Origin: Methanobrevibacter millerae
Lineage (GTDB): Archaea; Methanobacteriota; Methanobacteria; Methanobacteriales; Methanobacteriaceae
Assembly (NCBI GenBank): GCA_015063005.1
Contig: SUTF01000003.1
Coordinates: 124,001 to 188,000, forward strand
Direction of reading: 5' to 3'
Length of the DNA stretch: 64,000 nt
Shown here: positions 37,701-46,179 of the stretch, piece after piece
How positions within the stretch are numbered: position 1 is the first letter of the stretch
Layout of the letters: every line of letters starts with the position of its first letter
Translations under genes and position numbers: made by a program
The notes under the pieces: generated by a model
Database searches by the model: none
The model's input: only the letters and a program-made list of their open reading frames with translations
Told to the model about the DNA's origin: nothing

Positions 37701-37843
37701 TCATTTTCATCAATTTCACTTGCTGAGACTGCACTAATGCAAAATAGTGCTAAAGTCAAAACAATTAGCAAACTAAATATTTTCTTAATATTATAGCCTC
37801 CCGAATTACTATTTAAAAAATCATTTATCGATATAATCTCCAA
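34757..37843 (-). CDS. Large adhesin-like Ig-repeat protein without protease domain (C)
   Basis: The protein has a signal peptide (KKIFSLLIVLTLALFCISAVSA), about five Ig-like domains, a Thr/Asn/Asp linker, a threefold 11-residue NDTNVTPVDPV repeat (DNA about 35818-35930), and the same four-repeat C-terminal module as A, B and D, ending NKITIA. It lacks the beta-helix and the protease. The listed start is a TTG at 37843 without a ribosome-binding site. GGGAGG at 37797-37802 lies seven bases before an in-frame ATT at 37789, which would begin exactly at the signal peptide and give 1010 residues. The 18-bp DtxR-like box is just upstream. It may be a passive wall component or adhesin. Confidence 0.82.
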   Translation of the reverse strand: MEIISINDFLNSNSGGYNIKKIFSLLIVLTLALFCISAVSASEIDENETILTNNVEISSQSNEIYQVSNDDSIIGDGEITISDSQYPDSDRITRGTGSVTLNVRPYVLSSDSDIFYLNINGYSQAVAYVSVAKSNGVTFTFTEAGTYTVYAHSTSIFGQVTSNTLTYIIGGGSTPIDTNKTYQTSLKLYDNSTSSSVIYKNIGDKGVILNNLSSAELGNSISDLISKTNKEGQSSINEFLSIYMNGEYLGQIAVSPNGQWANGATLAFTEPGWYNFTAFYKGNEHLSNATSNVLAYYVAEADENTTQNTSITIDADPLNLKLGESALITPSVYDSNNNEITSGYINIYVDNSKVATINVGQTYTITPSDVGTVEVYAEFLADASHKSSRSNSVQINVTKDDVGPVESMDTVTTINVNATKVLYGNKVLITPKVTDKNNKPVTSGRVAISVLDMNMTTINVGESYEYYPFLPSTYDIKAYYLGNDEYNPSSSSTITITVVFEDDGPIDNTTDDNSTGDNATDDNTTDTNTTDNTTDDNVTDSVLATVSDVSVNLPEIVSGDNIIITPKVTDKDGASVSEGNVEIYINDILITTTQAAKSYNFILTETGDYTVQVKYLGSEKYNSSVSKKVPFKVIEKIVNDTNVTPVDPVNDTNVTPVDPVNDTNVTPVDPVNDTNVTPSNDTELTDIILSADELEMYYHDGSRFVVRLTDEKLNPISGETININLNGRDYTRKTDENGLASMAINLDSGIYDVDVSYAGSDKYNALNVSSKINVKTTIVSKNITKIFRNGTQYVALILDFNGTPVSGVNASFNINGVFYNRTTDLSGYARLNINLRQGEYIITAFNPVTGEVKGNTVTVLPTITDNENVVKYYRNATPYKARLWGYDGKPVGAGVNATFNINGVFYTRTTDSDGWVKLNINLEPGDYIITAEYNDCQVSNNVKVLSTIVSEDLEMNYLDGTKFNVTVLDNQGNPNPNQSVSFNINGVLYDRTTDANGLASLNINLQKGEYIITTTYGTLNKSNKITIA

Positions 37844-37861
37844 AAGACCACATCAATATAT

Positions 37862-37879
37862 ATTTAGGTATGACTAAAT
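37862..37879. promoter_or_regulatory. DtxR-like box upstream of surface protein C
   Basis: The 18 bases are identical to the box at 11314-11331. On the minus strand they run straight into ATATATATTG, a TATA-like segment. The site lies between divergent genes, so it could also affect thyA. Confidence 0.55.
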
Positions 37880-37967
37880 ATTTAAACATATTGAAATAAG
37901 CACTCAAACACTAAATTTAATTAACTTAAAAAACAAAAATAAAATTAATTTAAAAGGATTGTTTAAG

Positions 37968-38666
37968 ATGTTAAGTATTAATCAATGTTACTTGGATTTT
38001 GTCAACAAAATCCTCAAAGAAGGGAAAGAAACTTATAAGGACAGCAATCATCATTTAGTTGAAAGTCTTGGTAATTATTACTTGATTGATGACCCACTAG
38101 ATTTAAAATTCGAAGCCAAATATCAGCACATGACCTGTGAAATGATGCTTGATGAAATTAAATCAGGAAAATTCGATATTGATGAATGTCCAATTAAAAG
38201 CGATGCATTATATGAATATGTAAAATCATTTGAAGACAGCTCAGACCAAGGATTTGTCTACTCATATCCCAACCGTATTTTAGCTCATTTCGATATAAAC
38301 CAATTTGATGTTATGAAAGAAAGAATATTACATGCAACAGGAAGTAATAGGGCTGTTGCTATCACATATGATCCAAAACTTGATGCTGACCGAGAAGATA
38401 TTCCATGTCTTCAATTCTTACAGTGCATTGTCAGAAATAATGTGTTGACAATCCATTGCTTATTTAGAAGCAATGATATTTTTGGTGCATTCTATTCAAA
38501 CATGTTTTTCATAGCCTATATCGGCATTAAAATGAAAGAAGAACTAAACAAAGAGTTGCTTGGTGAAAAAGTAAACTTCGGAGGAATCCATTACCATTCC
38601 ACATCCGGCCACATATACAACACAGACTTAAAAGCAGCTCGCAAATTAATAGCTAACAACAAATAG
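37968..38666 (+). CDS. thyA: Archaeal-type thymidylate synthase
   Basis: The 232-residue protein methylates dUMP to dTMP; the archaeal enzymes probably use a methanopterin-type cofactor. Family features are RAVAITYDP, the active-site region IPCLQFLQ with the nucleophilic Cys, the dUMP-binding FRSNDIFGAFYSN and IHYHSTSGHIY. The length matches the short archaeal form. The ATG at 37968 is preferred to the in-frame TTG at 37959. It is a housekeeping gene inside the surface-protein island, divergent from protein C and convergent with protein D. Confidence 0.82.
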   Translation: MLSINQCYLDFVNKILKEGKETYKDSNHHLVESLGNYYLIDDPLDLKFEAKYQHMTCEMMLDEIKSGKFDIDECPIKSDALYEYVKSFEDSSDQGFVYSYPNRILAHFDINQFDVMKERILHATGSNRAVAITYDPKLDADREDIPCLQFLQCIVRNNVLTIHCLFRSNDIFGAFYSNMFFIAYIGIKMKEELNKELLGEKVNFGGIHYHSTSGHIYNTDLKAARKLIANNK

Positions 38667-38697
38667 CTATTATTACTTATTTTTAAAAAAAAAGAAT

Positions 38698-38719
38698 ATT
38701 AGGTTTTTAAAAACCTAAT
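38698..38719. terminator. Bidirectional stem-loop terminator
   Basis: ATTAGGTTTTTAAAAACCTAAT is a perfect 22-bp palindrome between the convergent thyA and surface protein D genes. A-rich sequence upstream of it gives a T run for the minus-strand transcript. Confidence 0.75.
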
Positions 38720-41700
38720 TATAATATTTTTATTGTATTTGAAACACTCAATCCATTATACATTGAAGTGATAATGTATAGGCCTTTCTGCAAATTGATG
38801 TTTAGACTAGCAATACCCAGACTATCAGTGGATCTTTGATAAAATACTCCATTAATATTGAAATTGACTATTTGATTTGAATATGGCCTTCCATAGTCAT
38901 CAAGAAGCTTTACCCTGAAACTGCTGCCGTCTTTATATCTAATTGTCAGGTCATTACTTTGCAGAATGCTTAAAACCTCAATGTTATTTGATACCCTCAA
39001 TCCGTCATATTCTGCAGTGATAATATATTTTCCAGGTTCAAGATTGATGTTTATTCTTGCAACACCATTGCTATCAGTTACTCTTTGATAAAATACTCCA
39101 TTAATATTGAATGTTATGGTTTTACCTGCATCGGCCTTACCCTGATTATCCAACAGTTTAACACTGTATCTTGATGCATTCTTATAATATTTCACCAAAT
39201 CATGGTTTTCAACCAATTTTGAAAGAATAGTGATATAGCTGGTCTTCATCTCACCAGTTACTGGATTTGTTAAAGTCAACTGATAAATTCCAGGTTCAAG
39301 GTTAAGATTCAACCTAACAACACCAGCATCACTTGAAGTCCTATAATACATTACTCCGTTAATGTTCATTTGAGCAAGCATATTTCTTAAAACTTTACCA
39401 TTATTATCCAATATGGTTGCATAATACTGTGTATCATTTCTATAATGTTTGGTAACGTCATTTGAAGAAATTGTTGATTTTACTTCAATAGTATTATATA
39501 CGTATGATTCGCCATGATTTGCATCGCCAGAATATTTGGCAGAAACGGTATATTTTCCAGGATCCAAATTAATGGCAATTGAAGCAATTCCATTATAGTC
39601 AGTGTATCTAGTATAGTCAACTCCACGTATATTAAATACCACCGCTTTATTGGTTAAAGGATTTGCATTGTTATCCTGCAACTTTACAGAGTATTTGCTT
39701 CCATCTTTATAATACATTACAACATTGCTTGAAGTCAGTGAAGTAGTATATGAGATTACACTGAAAGTATCAAATGCTGAAACTGCATCATACTTGTTAT
39801 TTCCGCCATATGTCAATCGGGCATTATATGAGCCAATTGAGAAAGTGTCCGGTATAGTAAACTGCGTTACACCATTTTTAACATTGACAGAATATGCCTG
39901 ATTATTAATAATAATGTTTGCATTGACAGCAGCGTCTGATGTTATTTGGGCTACTGGCCTATTACCATACAATACATCATCTATTGAGAATTTAAGATTA
40001 ATGCTTGATTTACTTATGCTAACCGTTGAGGTCGTAATAGCCTGCTGGTAATTAGTAGCACTGAATCTGGATGTTACTGTATATGTTCCTGCTGTGGAAA
40101 ATGAAGTGGAAAGTTTTGCTTGGCCGTTTTTTACATCAACAGTTGAAGTTTTACCATTTAGTGTGAAAATGACACTGCCGACATTTAAAGGATTATTATT
40201 TGAATCATACACCTTAGCGACAATGTCCACATTTTCGTCAACTATAGCATTTACATTTAAAACTGTGATTTTTGTCGGTAAAATCACGCTGTTAACAGTG
40301 ACAGTTGATCTTGCAGAAGATGAAGAATAGGAACCTCCGCCAAATACAGCACTAACCAAATAACTGCCAGCATTTGAAAATGAAGTGGACAAAACAGCCT
40401 GACCATTCCTAACACCAACAGAAGAAGTCCTACCATCAACAGTAAAAGCAACACTACCAACATTAATAGCATTATTAGAAGAATCCAAAACACGAGCAAC
40501 AATATCAACAGAACTACCCACATTAACAGCCATATCACTCAAAATAACCTTGGAAGGCAAAATAACATTATTAACAGTGACAGTAGCTCTTGCAGAAGAT
40601 GAAGAATAGGAACCTCCGCCAAATACAGCACTAACCAAATAACTGCCAGCATTTGAAAATGAAGTGGACAAAACAGCCTGACCATTCCTAACACCAACAG
40701 AAGAAGTCCTACCATCAACAGTAAAAGCAACACTACCAACATTAATAGCATTATTAGAAGAATCCAAAACACGAGCAACAATATCAACAGAACTACCCAC
40801 ATTAACAGCCATATCACTCAAAATAACCTTGGAAGGCAAAATAACATTATTAACAGTGACAGTAGCTCTTGCAGAAGATGAAGAATAGGAACCTCCGCCA
40901 AATACAGCACTAACCAAATAACTGCCAGCATTTGAAAATGAAGTGGACAAAACAGCCTGACCATTCCTAACACCAACAGAAGAAGTCCTACCATCAACAG
41001 TAAAAGCAACACTACCAACATTAATAGCATTATTAGAAGAATCCAAAACACGAGCAACAATATCAACATAACTACCCACATTAACCTGAATATTGCTTAA
41101 TGATACTTTTGAAGGAGTTTTATCAACAATATTAACTCTAATATTTGTTGAAGATGACTTATAATCATCACCTTCAAACGTTAAGTAAACATTGGAACTG
41201 CGAACGAGCAAAGTATTCAAAGTAGCCTTTCCATTGTTGACATCAACTGTGGTTTTTTCACCATTGATATTGAATGTGACCTTGCCGGAGTTAACCAGAT
41301 TGCCGTTTGAGTCTTTTACTGTTGCAACAATATTTGCACTATTATAATTGGTCGAATATGTTGCTGAAATTGTAGTATCCAAAACTTTTTCAATTACATT
41401 GATTAATGAAGTTGTTCTTGAAGACTTATACTGAGTTGATTCAAATATTGCAGTTACAGTGAAAGATCCTGCATTATTATATGCTGTTGTATAAACTGCT
41501 TTACCGTTTTTAATGGCAACTGTTTCCATTTTACCGTTTGTTGAAAAAGCAACATTTCCGGAAGTGATTAAATTATTATTTGAATCATAAACTCTGGCGG
41601 TTATGTCAACATTTTCACCAACCCTAGGTGAATCATATGATAAAACAATGCGTGAGTTTGGAAGAACCTTTTTGACTTCAACATTAGCTGTAGCTGTAGA

Positions 41701-44358
41701 AGGATTATAATGGATATATGAAAATGAAGCCCTTACAGTATAGTTTCCTTCATTTGCAAAAGAATAGTTTAAAACAGCTTTTCCGGCTGATATAGGAACC
41801 TCATAATTTTTTCCATTGACTGTGAATATGACGTTTCCGACAGTAAGTCTGTGATTGTGAGCGTCAATAACATTTGCTTCAATAGCAAAGTTCTCACCAA
41901 CATCAACTTCATAATCTTTCATTTCAATGATTGTGTTTAAAGTATCCAATGTAGTGAATGCCTTAATACATGCGACTTGCGAAACGAATACGTTCTCACT
42001 GTTATAAACTCGCAATTCATATAAGTCACTCCATCTTCTGCCGTCATAACTGAAAAATGACATGCCTTTAGTATAGGTTACCTTATTTGTATATTTGGTT
42101 TCTGAAATAGGAACCATGACGTTATAATTTGCGGATTTTTTAATGATAATCTCAAAATTGTCTCCCTTGTGGAGAGGAATGAACTTATCCAATTTGAAAG
42201 TGTAATACCCTGCTGTGGAAGTTCCATGCTGGGAATACTTCAATTCATTGTTTACATAAATTTGAGCCTCAAAATCTGCATCATCATAGAAATATGTTGA
42301 AAATGCGGCAAGCAACTCATCATCTGTTGAATTGAAAACGTTTTTGTACCATACTGTTTTTTGTCCGCTATTAAAAAAGCTTGTCATTCCTATAATGTCA
42401 TATTGATAGTTCTTATCCAAATCAACTGTATTGTTTAAAATGAATGTATATGATGCCAAGGTGTTTCCCACTTCAGCTAAAACAGTATCATAATATGAAA
42501 CATAGAAGTATCCGTCTTTTCCAAACTCTTCGCCCCAGCTATTTTTACAAATCCATGCACCATTTCCCTGAGGAGTATTTTTGAAATTATATCTTGAATA
42601 ATTATCATCCCATCCGACAATTACAACTGCATGATTACGTTCCAATTTACCATTGTAATAAAATCCATAAGTCTTTTCATTATAATAATTGTCGTCATTA
42701 TGTATACCACTTACAACTCCCCCATATCTCATGATTGCTGATTTGATTTCATTATTATCCAGATATGAGTTACGGTTCAGACAGATAATATCCTGAATAT
42801 GGAATCTGGAGTGAAGAACAGCAGATAATGTTGAATGGTCATCGAATCTATCATCCTTCTCGAAAACAGGACCCAGCCAACTGGTCAGATATCCGACAGC
42901 CATCAAATCATAACCGCCGGTATTGGTTTCTATGTTCCATCCATAGTCTGAATATAAGCTGATTAGGTTTTTCATATTTTCTTCAGATAAGTCATAGGTA
43001 TCTCCAGTAACTTTTAAAATACATGATTCCAATGCACCAATAGCTGCAAATGCCCAGCAGTCCCCACTGGATTGCTGATTCTTAACTGGAGTGACATAAC
43101 CTCTATCAACCAAACTATAATAAGATGGAAAAACAGTAATATCATCATGAATTTGATTATTTACGATCAAAGTATAATTTCCATCCCCCAACCATAAATT
43201 AATCTGTTTAGTTACGTATAAATCATTGTTAATCTGAGCTTTATTGTTATAATAAGTATTTGACACCTTAGGTATATCATTATATATGGAGTAAATACCG
43301 CCACCACAGACTTCAGCCTCATTTGAATAGAATACGTTTGCATCGATATGATGGCCTGTAGCATTATCTAAAAATATTGCTCCACCGTTTTTTGCTGAAT
43401 TGAAAAAGAAATTTGAATTTGAAGCATAAAGAGAGCCGTACAATGAATAGATAGAACCCCCACTATAAAGAGCCCTATTATTATAAAATCTTGAATTGGT
43501 AATTGTAGTATATGAACTTAAATCACAAATTGCCCCACCAAAGGTTGCATTACAATCGTTGAAGGTAGATCTTTCGACAGTGACATTTCCTTTCTTAAAG
43601 TATAATGCACCACCTGCTCCATCAATAGTATAATCATTTTTAAACTCCGTATTTTTGATTATGATTGTTGAACCTTCCCTTGCTGCAATAGCTCCGCCGT
43701 AATTATAAGCAACATTATTTTCAAAATGGGAATTTGTAATAGTTAAAGTACCATGAGTCATGTATATTGCCCCACCATACTCTGCATAATTTCCCCTAAA
43801 GGTTGAATTATCAATGTAGAGATGAGGACTGTAATGTTCACCGGGATTGTAAATAGCTCCTCCAAAGGAATTATTATAAACGCCCGGTCTTGCTATACCA
43901 TCTTCCAGAATTGAATTTGTAATATGTATTGTTCCATGATTAACAATACTAATGCCTGAAAATGTGACATTTGCTAATGTAAAGTGAGCAATAGTTAAAA
44001 CATGATGACTTCTAACTATTGTGTTGGCTGCACCTGAGCCATAAACTGTTAAATTATTGAATTGTATTGAAGATGATGAATCGAAGAGATATTCACCACT
44101 AGCCAGGTGAATTCTCTGATTGTTTCTCATATATTCTTGTCTCAATTGATTATAAGGATTATTTTTTGATCCATCACCATTAATTTGTGCTGATGCATCA
44201 AAATAAATGTCATTATCGTTATTTCTTAGGACATACTCTTCCTCATTAACTGTCAATGTAATATTGGATTCATTTTCCATAGCATAAGTTGAAGGAATAA
44301 CCAATAACATGAACATTAAGAAAACAATTAATGATAAAAGATTATATTTTTTATTCAT
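38719..44358 (-). CDS. Giant adhesin-like protein with beta-helix, papain-like protease and Ig-like repeats (D)
   Basis: This is the largest gene here, about 1879 residues from the ATG at 44358, which has AGGAGG seven bases upstream; an in-frame TTG at 44376 is less likely. Order: signal peptide (to about 28), beta-helix with GGAIY turns (about 60-360), papain-like protease with Cys434 (GDCWAFA), His576 (RNHAVVIVGWDD) and Asn606 (CKNSWGEEFG), and about seven Ig-like repeats. Three of these are nearly identical 93-residue copies. The shared four-repeat C-terminal module ends NTIKIL. No C-terminal membrane helix or LPxTG-like sorting site is seen, so attachment must occur otherwise. Confidence 0.88.
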   Translation of the reverse strand: MNKKYNLLSLIVFLMFMLLVIPSTYAMENESNITLTVNEEEYVLRNNDNDIYFDASAQINGDGSKNNPYNQLRQEYMRNNQRIHLASGEYLFDSSSSIQFNNLTVYGSGAANTIVRSHHVLTIAHFTLANVTFSGISIVNHGTIHITNSILEDGIARPGVYNNSFGGAIYNPGEHYSPHLYIDNSTFRGNYAEYGGAIYMTHGTLTITNSHFENNVAYNYGGAIAAREGSTIIIKNTEFKNDYTIDGAGGALYFKKGNVTVERSTFNDCNATFGGAICDLSSYTTITNSRFYNNRALYSGGSIYSLYGSLYASNSNFFFNSAKNGGAIFLDNATGHHIDANVFYSNEAEVCGGGIYSIYNDIPKVSNTYYNNKAQINNDLYVTKQINLWLGDGNYTLIVNNQIHDDITVFPSYYSLVDRGYVTPVKNQQSSGDCWAFAAIGALESCILKVTGDTYDLSEENMKNLISLYSDYGWNIETNTGGYDLMAVGYLTSWLGPVFEKDDRFDDHSTLSAVLHSRFHIQDIICLNRNSYLDNNEIKSAIMRYGGVVSGIHNDDNYYNEKTYGFYYNGKLERNHAVVIVGWDDNYSRYNFKNTPQGNGAWICKNSWGEEFGKDGYFYVSYYDTVLAEVGNTLASYTFILNNTVDLDKNYQYDIIGMTSFFNSGQKTVWYKNVFNSTDDELLAAFSTYFYDDADFEAQIYVNNELKYSQHGTSTAGYYTFKLDKFIPLHKGDNFEIIIKKSANYNVMVPISETKYTNKVTYTKGMSFFSYDGRRWSDLYELRVYNSENVFVSQVACIKAFTTLDTLNTIIEMKDYEVDVGENFAIEANVIDAHNHRLTVGNVIFTVNGKNYEVPISAGKAVLNYSFANEGNYTVRASFSYIHYNPSTATANVEVKKVLPNSRIVLSYDSPRVGENVDITARVYDSNNNLITSGNVAFSTNGKMETVAIKNGKAVYTTAYNNAGSFTVTAIFESTQYKSSRTTSLINVIEKVLDTTISATYSTNYNSANIVATVKDSNGNLVNSGKVTFNINGEKTTVDVNNGKATLNTLLVRSSNVYLTFEGDDYKSSSTNIRVNIVDKTPSKVSLSNIQVNVGSYVDIVARVLDSSNNAINVGSVAFTVDGRTSSVGVRNGQAVLSTSFSNAGSYLVSAVFGGGSYSSSSARATVTVNNVILPSKVILSDMAVNVGSSVDIVARVLDSSNNAINVGSVAFTVDGRTSSVGVRNGQAVLSTSFSNAGSYLVSAVFGGGSYSSSSARATVTVNNVILPSKVILSDMAVNVGSSVDIVARVLDSSNNAINVGSVAFTVDGRTSSVGVRNGQAVLSTSFSNAGSYLVSAVFGGGSYSSSSARSTVTVNSVILPTKITVLNVNAIVDENVDIVAKVYDSNNNPLNVGSVIFTLNGKTSTVDVKNGQAKLSTSFSTAGTYTVTSRFSATNYQQAITTSTVSISKSSINLKFSIDDVLYGNRPVAQITSDAAVNANIIINNQAYSVNVKNGVTQFTIPDTFSIGSYNARLTYGGNNKYDAVSAFDTFSVISYTTSLTSSNVVMYYKDGSKYSVKLQDNNANPLTNKAVVFNIRGVDYTRYTDYNGIASIAINLDPGKYTVSAKYSGDANHGESYVYNTIEVKSTISSNDVTKHYRNDTQYYATILDNNGKVLRNMLAQMNINGVMYYRTSSDAGVVRLNLNLEPGIYQLTLTNPVTGEMKTSYITILSKLVENHDLVKYYKNASRYSVKLLDNQGKADAGKTITFNINGVFYQRVTDSNGVARININLEPGKYIITAEYDGLRVSNNIEVLSILQSNDLTIRYKDGSSFRVKLLDDYGRPYSNQIVNFNINGVFYQRSTDSLGIASLNINLQKGLYIITSMYNGLSVSNTIKIL
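40290..41085 (-). repeat. Three near-identical 279-bp tandem repeats in surface protein D
   Basis: The block containing GAAGAATAGG recurs at 40322, 40601 and 40880, a strict 279-bp (93-codon) period. The copies differ at only a few bases while neighbouring Ig-like repeats are diverged, which indicates recent duplication or gene conversion. The last unit is partial at its high-coordinate end. Confidence 0.9.
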
Positions 44359-44453
44359 ATGATGTCCTCCTATCAATTATAATTATAGTTATATTTGTTA
44401 TTATATAAAAAGGAGTAGCATCATTTAACAAGAAAAAGAAAAAAAGTAATGAA

Positions 44454-45869
44454 TTAATAAGATGAATAATTTGAATATTGTTCAGTTCTTGATTTAATAT
44501 TTTCAAATTTCTCATCGATTAGCAATTCACCATTTTTAAATACAGTCTGCAATACATTGTCTCCACAGGCATCGATGGGGATTGTCTTGAAAGAATTTTT
44601 TTCCTTAACAAGTTTGAATCTACCCGTTTTGGATTTTTTACTTGAGTCCAGTGGATTTTTAAATATATCAAACCATTGTCCATCCCTAAATTGGGCAGAA
44701 CATTTAAATGCATTGCGCTGAGTGTCACGGGTAACTGAACTGTGAAGTCCTCCACCCATTCCGAAAATAATGTTTTCGCCAGCCCAATTGTTGGATTTCA
44801 TTGCAAAGAGAATATCCCTTATCTTGTGATAGTTTAGTCCATCACCCCACAAAAGACCAATATTAGCATCAAATACTTTATATCCCTTTTCAGTCAGACG
44901 GCTTCCAAAACCTCTTTCCAAAATGTTAAGACAGTCTATTGTTGTTGAAACCGGTTCACCACTGTCTGGTCTGAAAACAACCTTATTTGTCTCAACATCC
45001 AAGAACCTCATGATAGCATCATTCAATTCAGTGCCTTTGGTGGAAGCTTCAGTTAAGAAATTCCTGTAGTCATAGCTGTCTATTACCATGGAAAGAATTC
45101 CGTCCTTTGCATTTTCAATGACATTCAATACTTGGTCGAATTCGCTGTCCTGACCAAGTGAAGTCATTACACTGTGTTCTGTTGCCTGAACTGAAAAACC
45201 ATAGACATTTGAGTCATTATAGTAATTTTCAGGAATTGTCAGAGCAGGAATTGTATCTGTACCTGAAAAGCTAAGCAGATGTGCAGATCCACATAGCATT
45301 GATGATTCTGTTGACGTGGCTCCTCGATAACCGAAATCATGGAGCATAAAATCCAAATTATCTTTTGAAGAACCCGTAACATCCAAATAGAAATTAGCTA
45401 ACTTTTTTACTTCAGCAGATAAAGTTGCAACAGTTGACGGATACCATACCTGCAAAAGCAATGATTCCAGATAGTTAGGCAGCCAATAGCACTCATCATC
45501 AGTATTTTCAACAGTCATCAATACATTGCCCACATCAACGGGAGTACCTTCTGGAACAGCATTTATTTCAATTGGCAATCTGCCGTCATATTCGTCAAGA
45601 ATAAACTGCCAGCCTTCACGGTTGAAAATGCCTTGCCCAAGATGAGTTTGCATAAGCCTGTCAGCTTCATCAATCTTTTCTTGAGTTACTATTTTACCTT
45701 CCAAATACTTTTTTATTATATATTGAAGCCCATAAAATATAGTCTTGTTAAATTCAGCACCAACCCTACTTTCAAGGTAGGAATAAATCTTTTGTGTACC
45801 TTTTGGATAGAAGTAGTGATGGGTTATCTTATATGAGTCAGTCAATAGACAAATATTATTTTCTATCAT
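44454..45869 (-). CDS. Nicotinamide/nicotinate phosphoribosyltransferase, NAMPT-type
   Basis: The 471-residue protein resembles NAMPT/NadV, which make NMN from nicotinamide and PRPP for NAD salvage. Motifs are LLTDSYKITHHYFYPKGT at the start, HDFGYRGATS, SFSGTDTIPAL, VQATEHSVMTSLG, FRPDSGEP, WGDGLNYHKI and GMGGGLHSSVTRDT. These match NAMPT better than classical nicotinate phosphoribosyltransferase. The ribosome-binding site (GTTGATATT) is weak. It stands alone between the surface-protein island and a degraded gene. Confidence 0.88.
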   Translation of the reverse strand: MIENNICLLTDSYKITHHYFYPKGTQKIYSYLESRVGAEFNKTIFYGLQYIIKKYLEGKIVTQEKIDEADRLMQTHLGQGIFNREGWQFILDEYDGRLPIEINAVPEGTPVDVGNVLMTVENTDDECYWLPNYLESLLLQVWYPSTVATLSAEVKKLANFYLDVTGSSKDNLDFMLHDFGYRGATSTESSMLCGSAHLLSFSGTDTIPALTIPENYYNDSNVYGFSVQATEHSVMTSLGQDSEFDQVLNVIENAKDGILSMVIDSYDYRNFLTEASTKGTELNDAIMRFLDVETNKVVFRPDSGEPVSTTIDCLNILERGFGSRLTEKGYKVFDANIGLLWGDGLNYHKIRDILFAMKSNNWAGENIIFGMGGGLHSSVTRDTQRNAFKCSAQFRDGQWFDIFKNPLDSSKKSKTGRFKLVKEKNSFKTIPIDACGDNVLQTVFKNGELLIDEKFENIKSRTEQYSNYSSY

Positions 45870-46179
45870 AATATCAACTTTTTAATAATATTAGTTAATG
45901 ATATGATATAAAGTTAACCATTGAACCTCCATTTAAAGAAAAGATTAACTGGTTTTTACGTCTAAAGTTCTTTTTTAAGAAAAATTTTAAAATTTCTTAT
46001 TAAAAAAACAATAAGAAAAAATTTTACAAAACACAACAATTTTTCCAAATTAGAAAAATATTACAAAGTCATTAGATTATTGATTTAAGAAAGTAAAATT
46101 GTTTAAATTAAAAACAAAGAATTTATATATGATTAAATACAATATAAACTTATTTAACAAAAATACGGAGGTTTTCCAA
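45870..46179. other. AT-rich spacer with hairpin and promoter
   Basis: A hairpin TTCTTATT-N8-AATAAGAA lies at 45994-46017. A TATA-like TTTATATA at about 46122 precedes the broken nuclease gene. No coding sequence is visible. Confidence 0.5.

Noticed and set aside
40284-41081. Three Leu/Val-rich frames of 84-92 residues that look like membrane proteins
   Set aside because: They are out-of-frame readings of the 279-bp repeats in surface protein D and repeat with the same period; no ribosome-binding sites fit.
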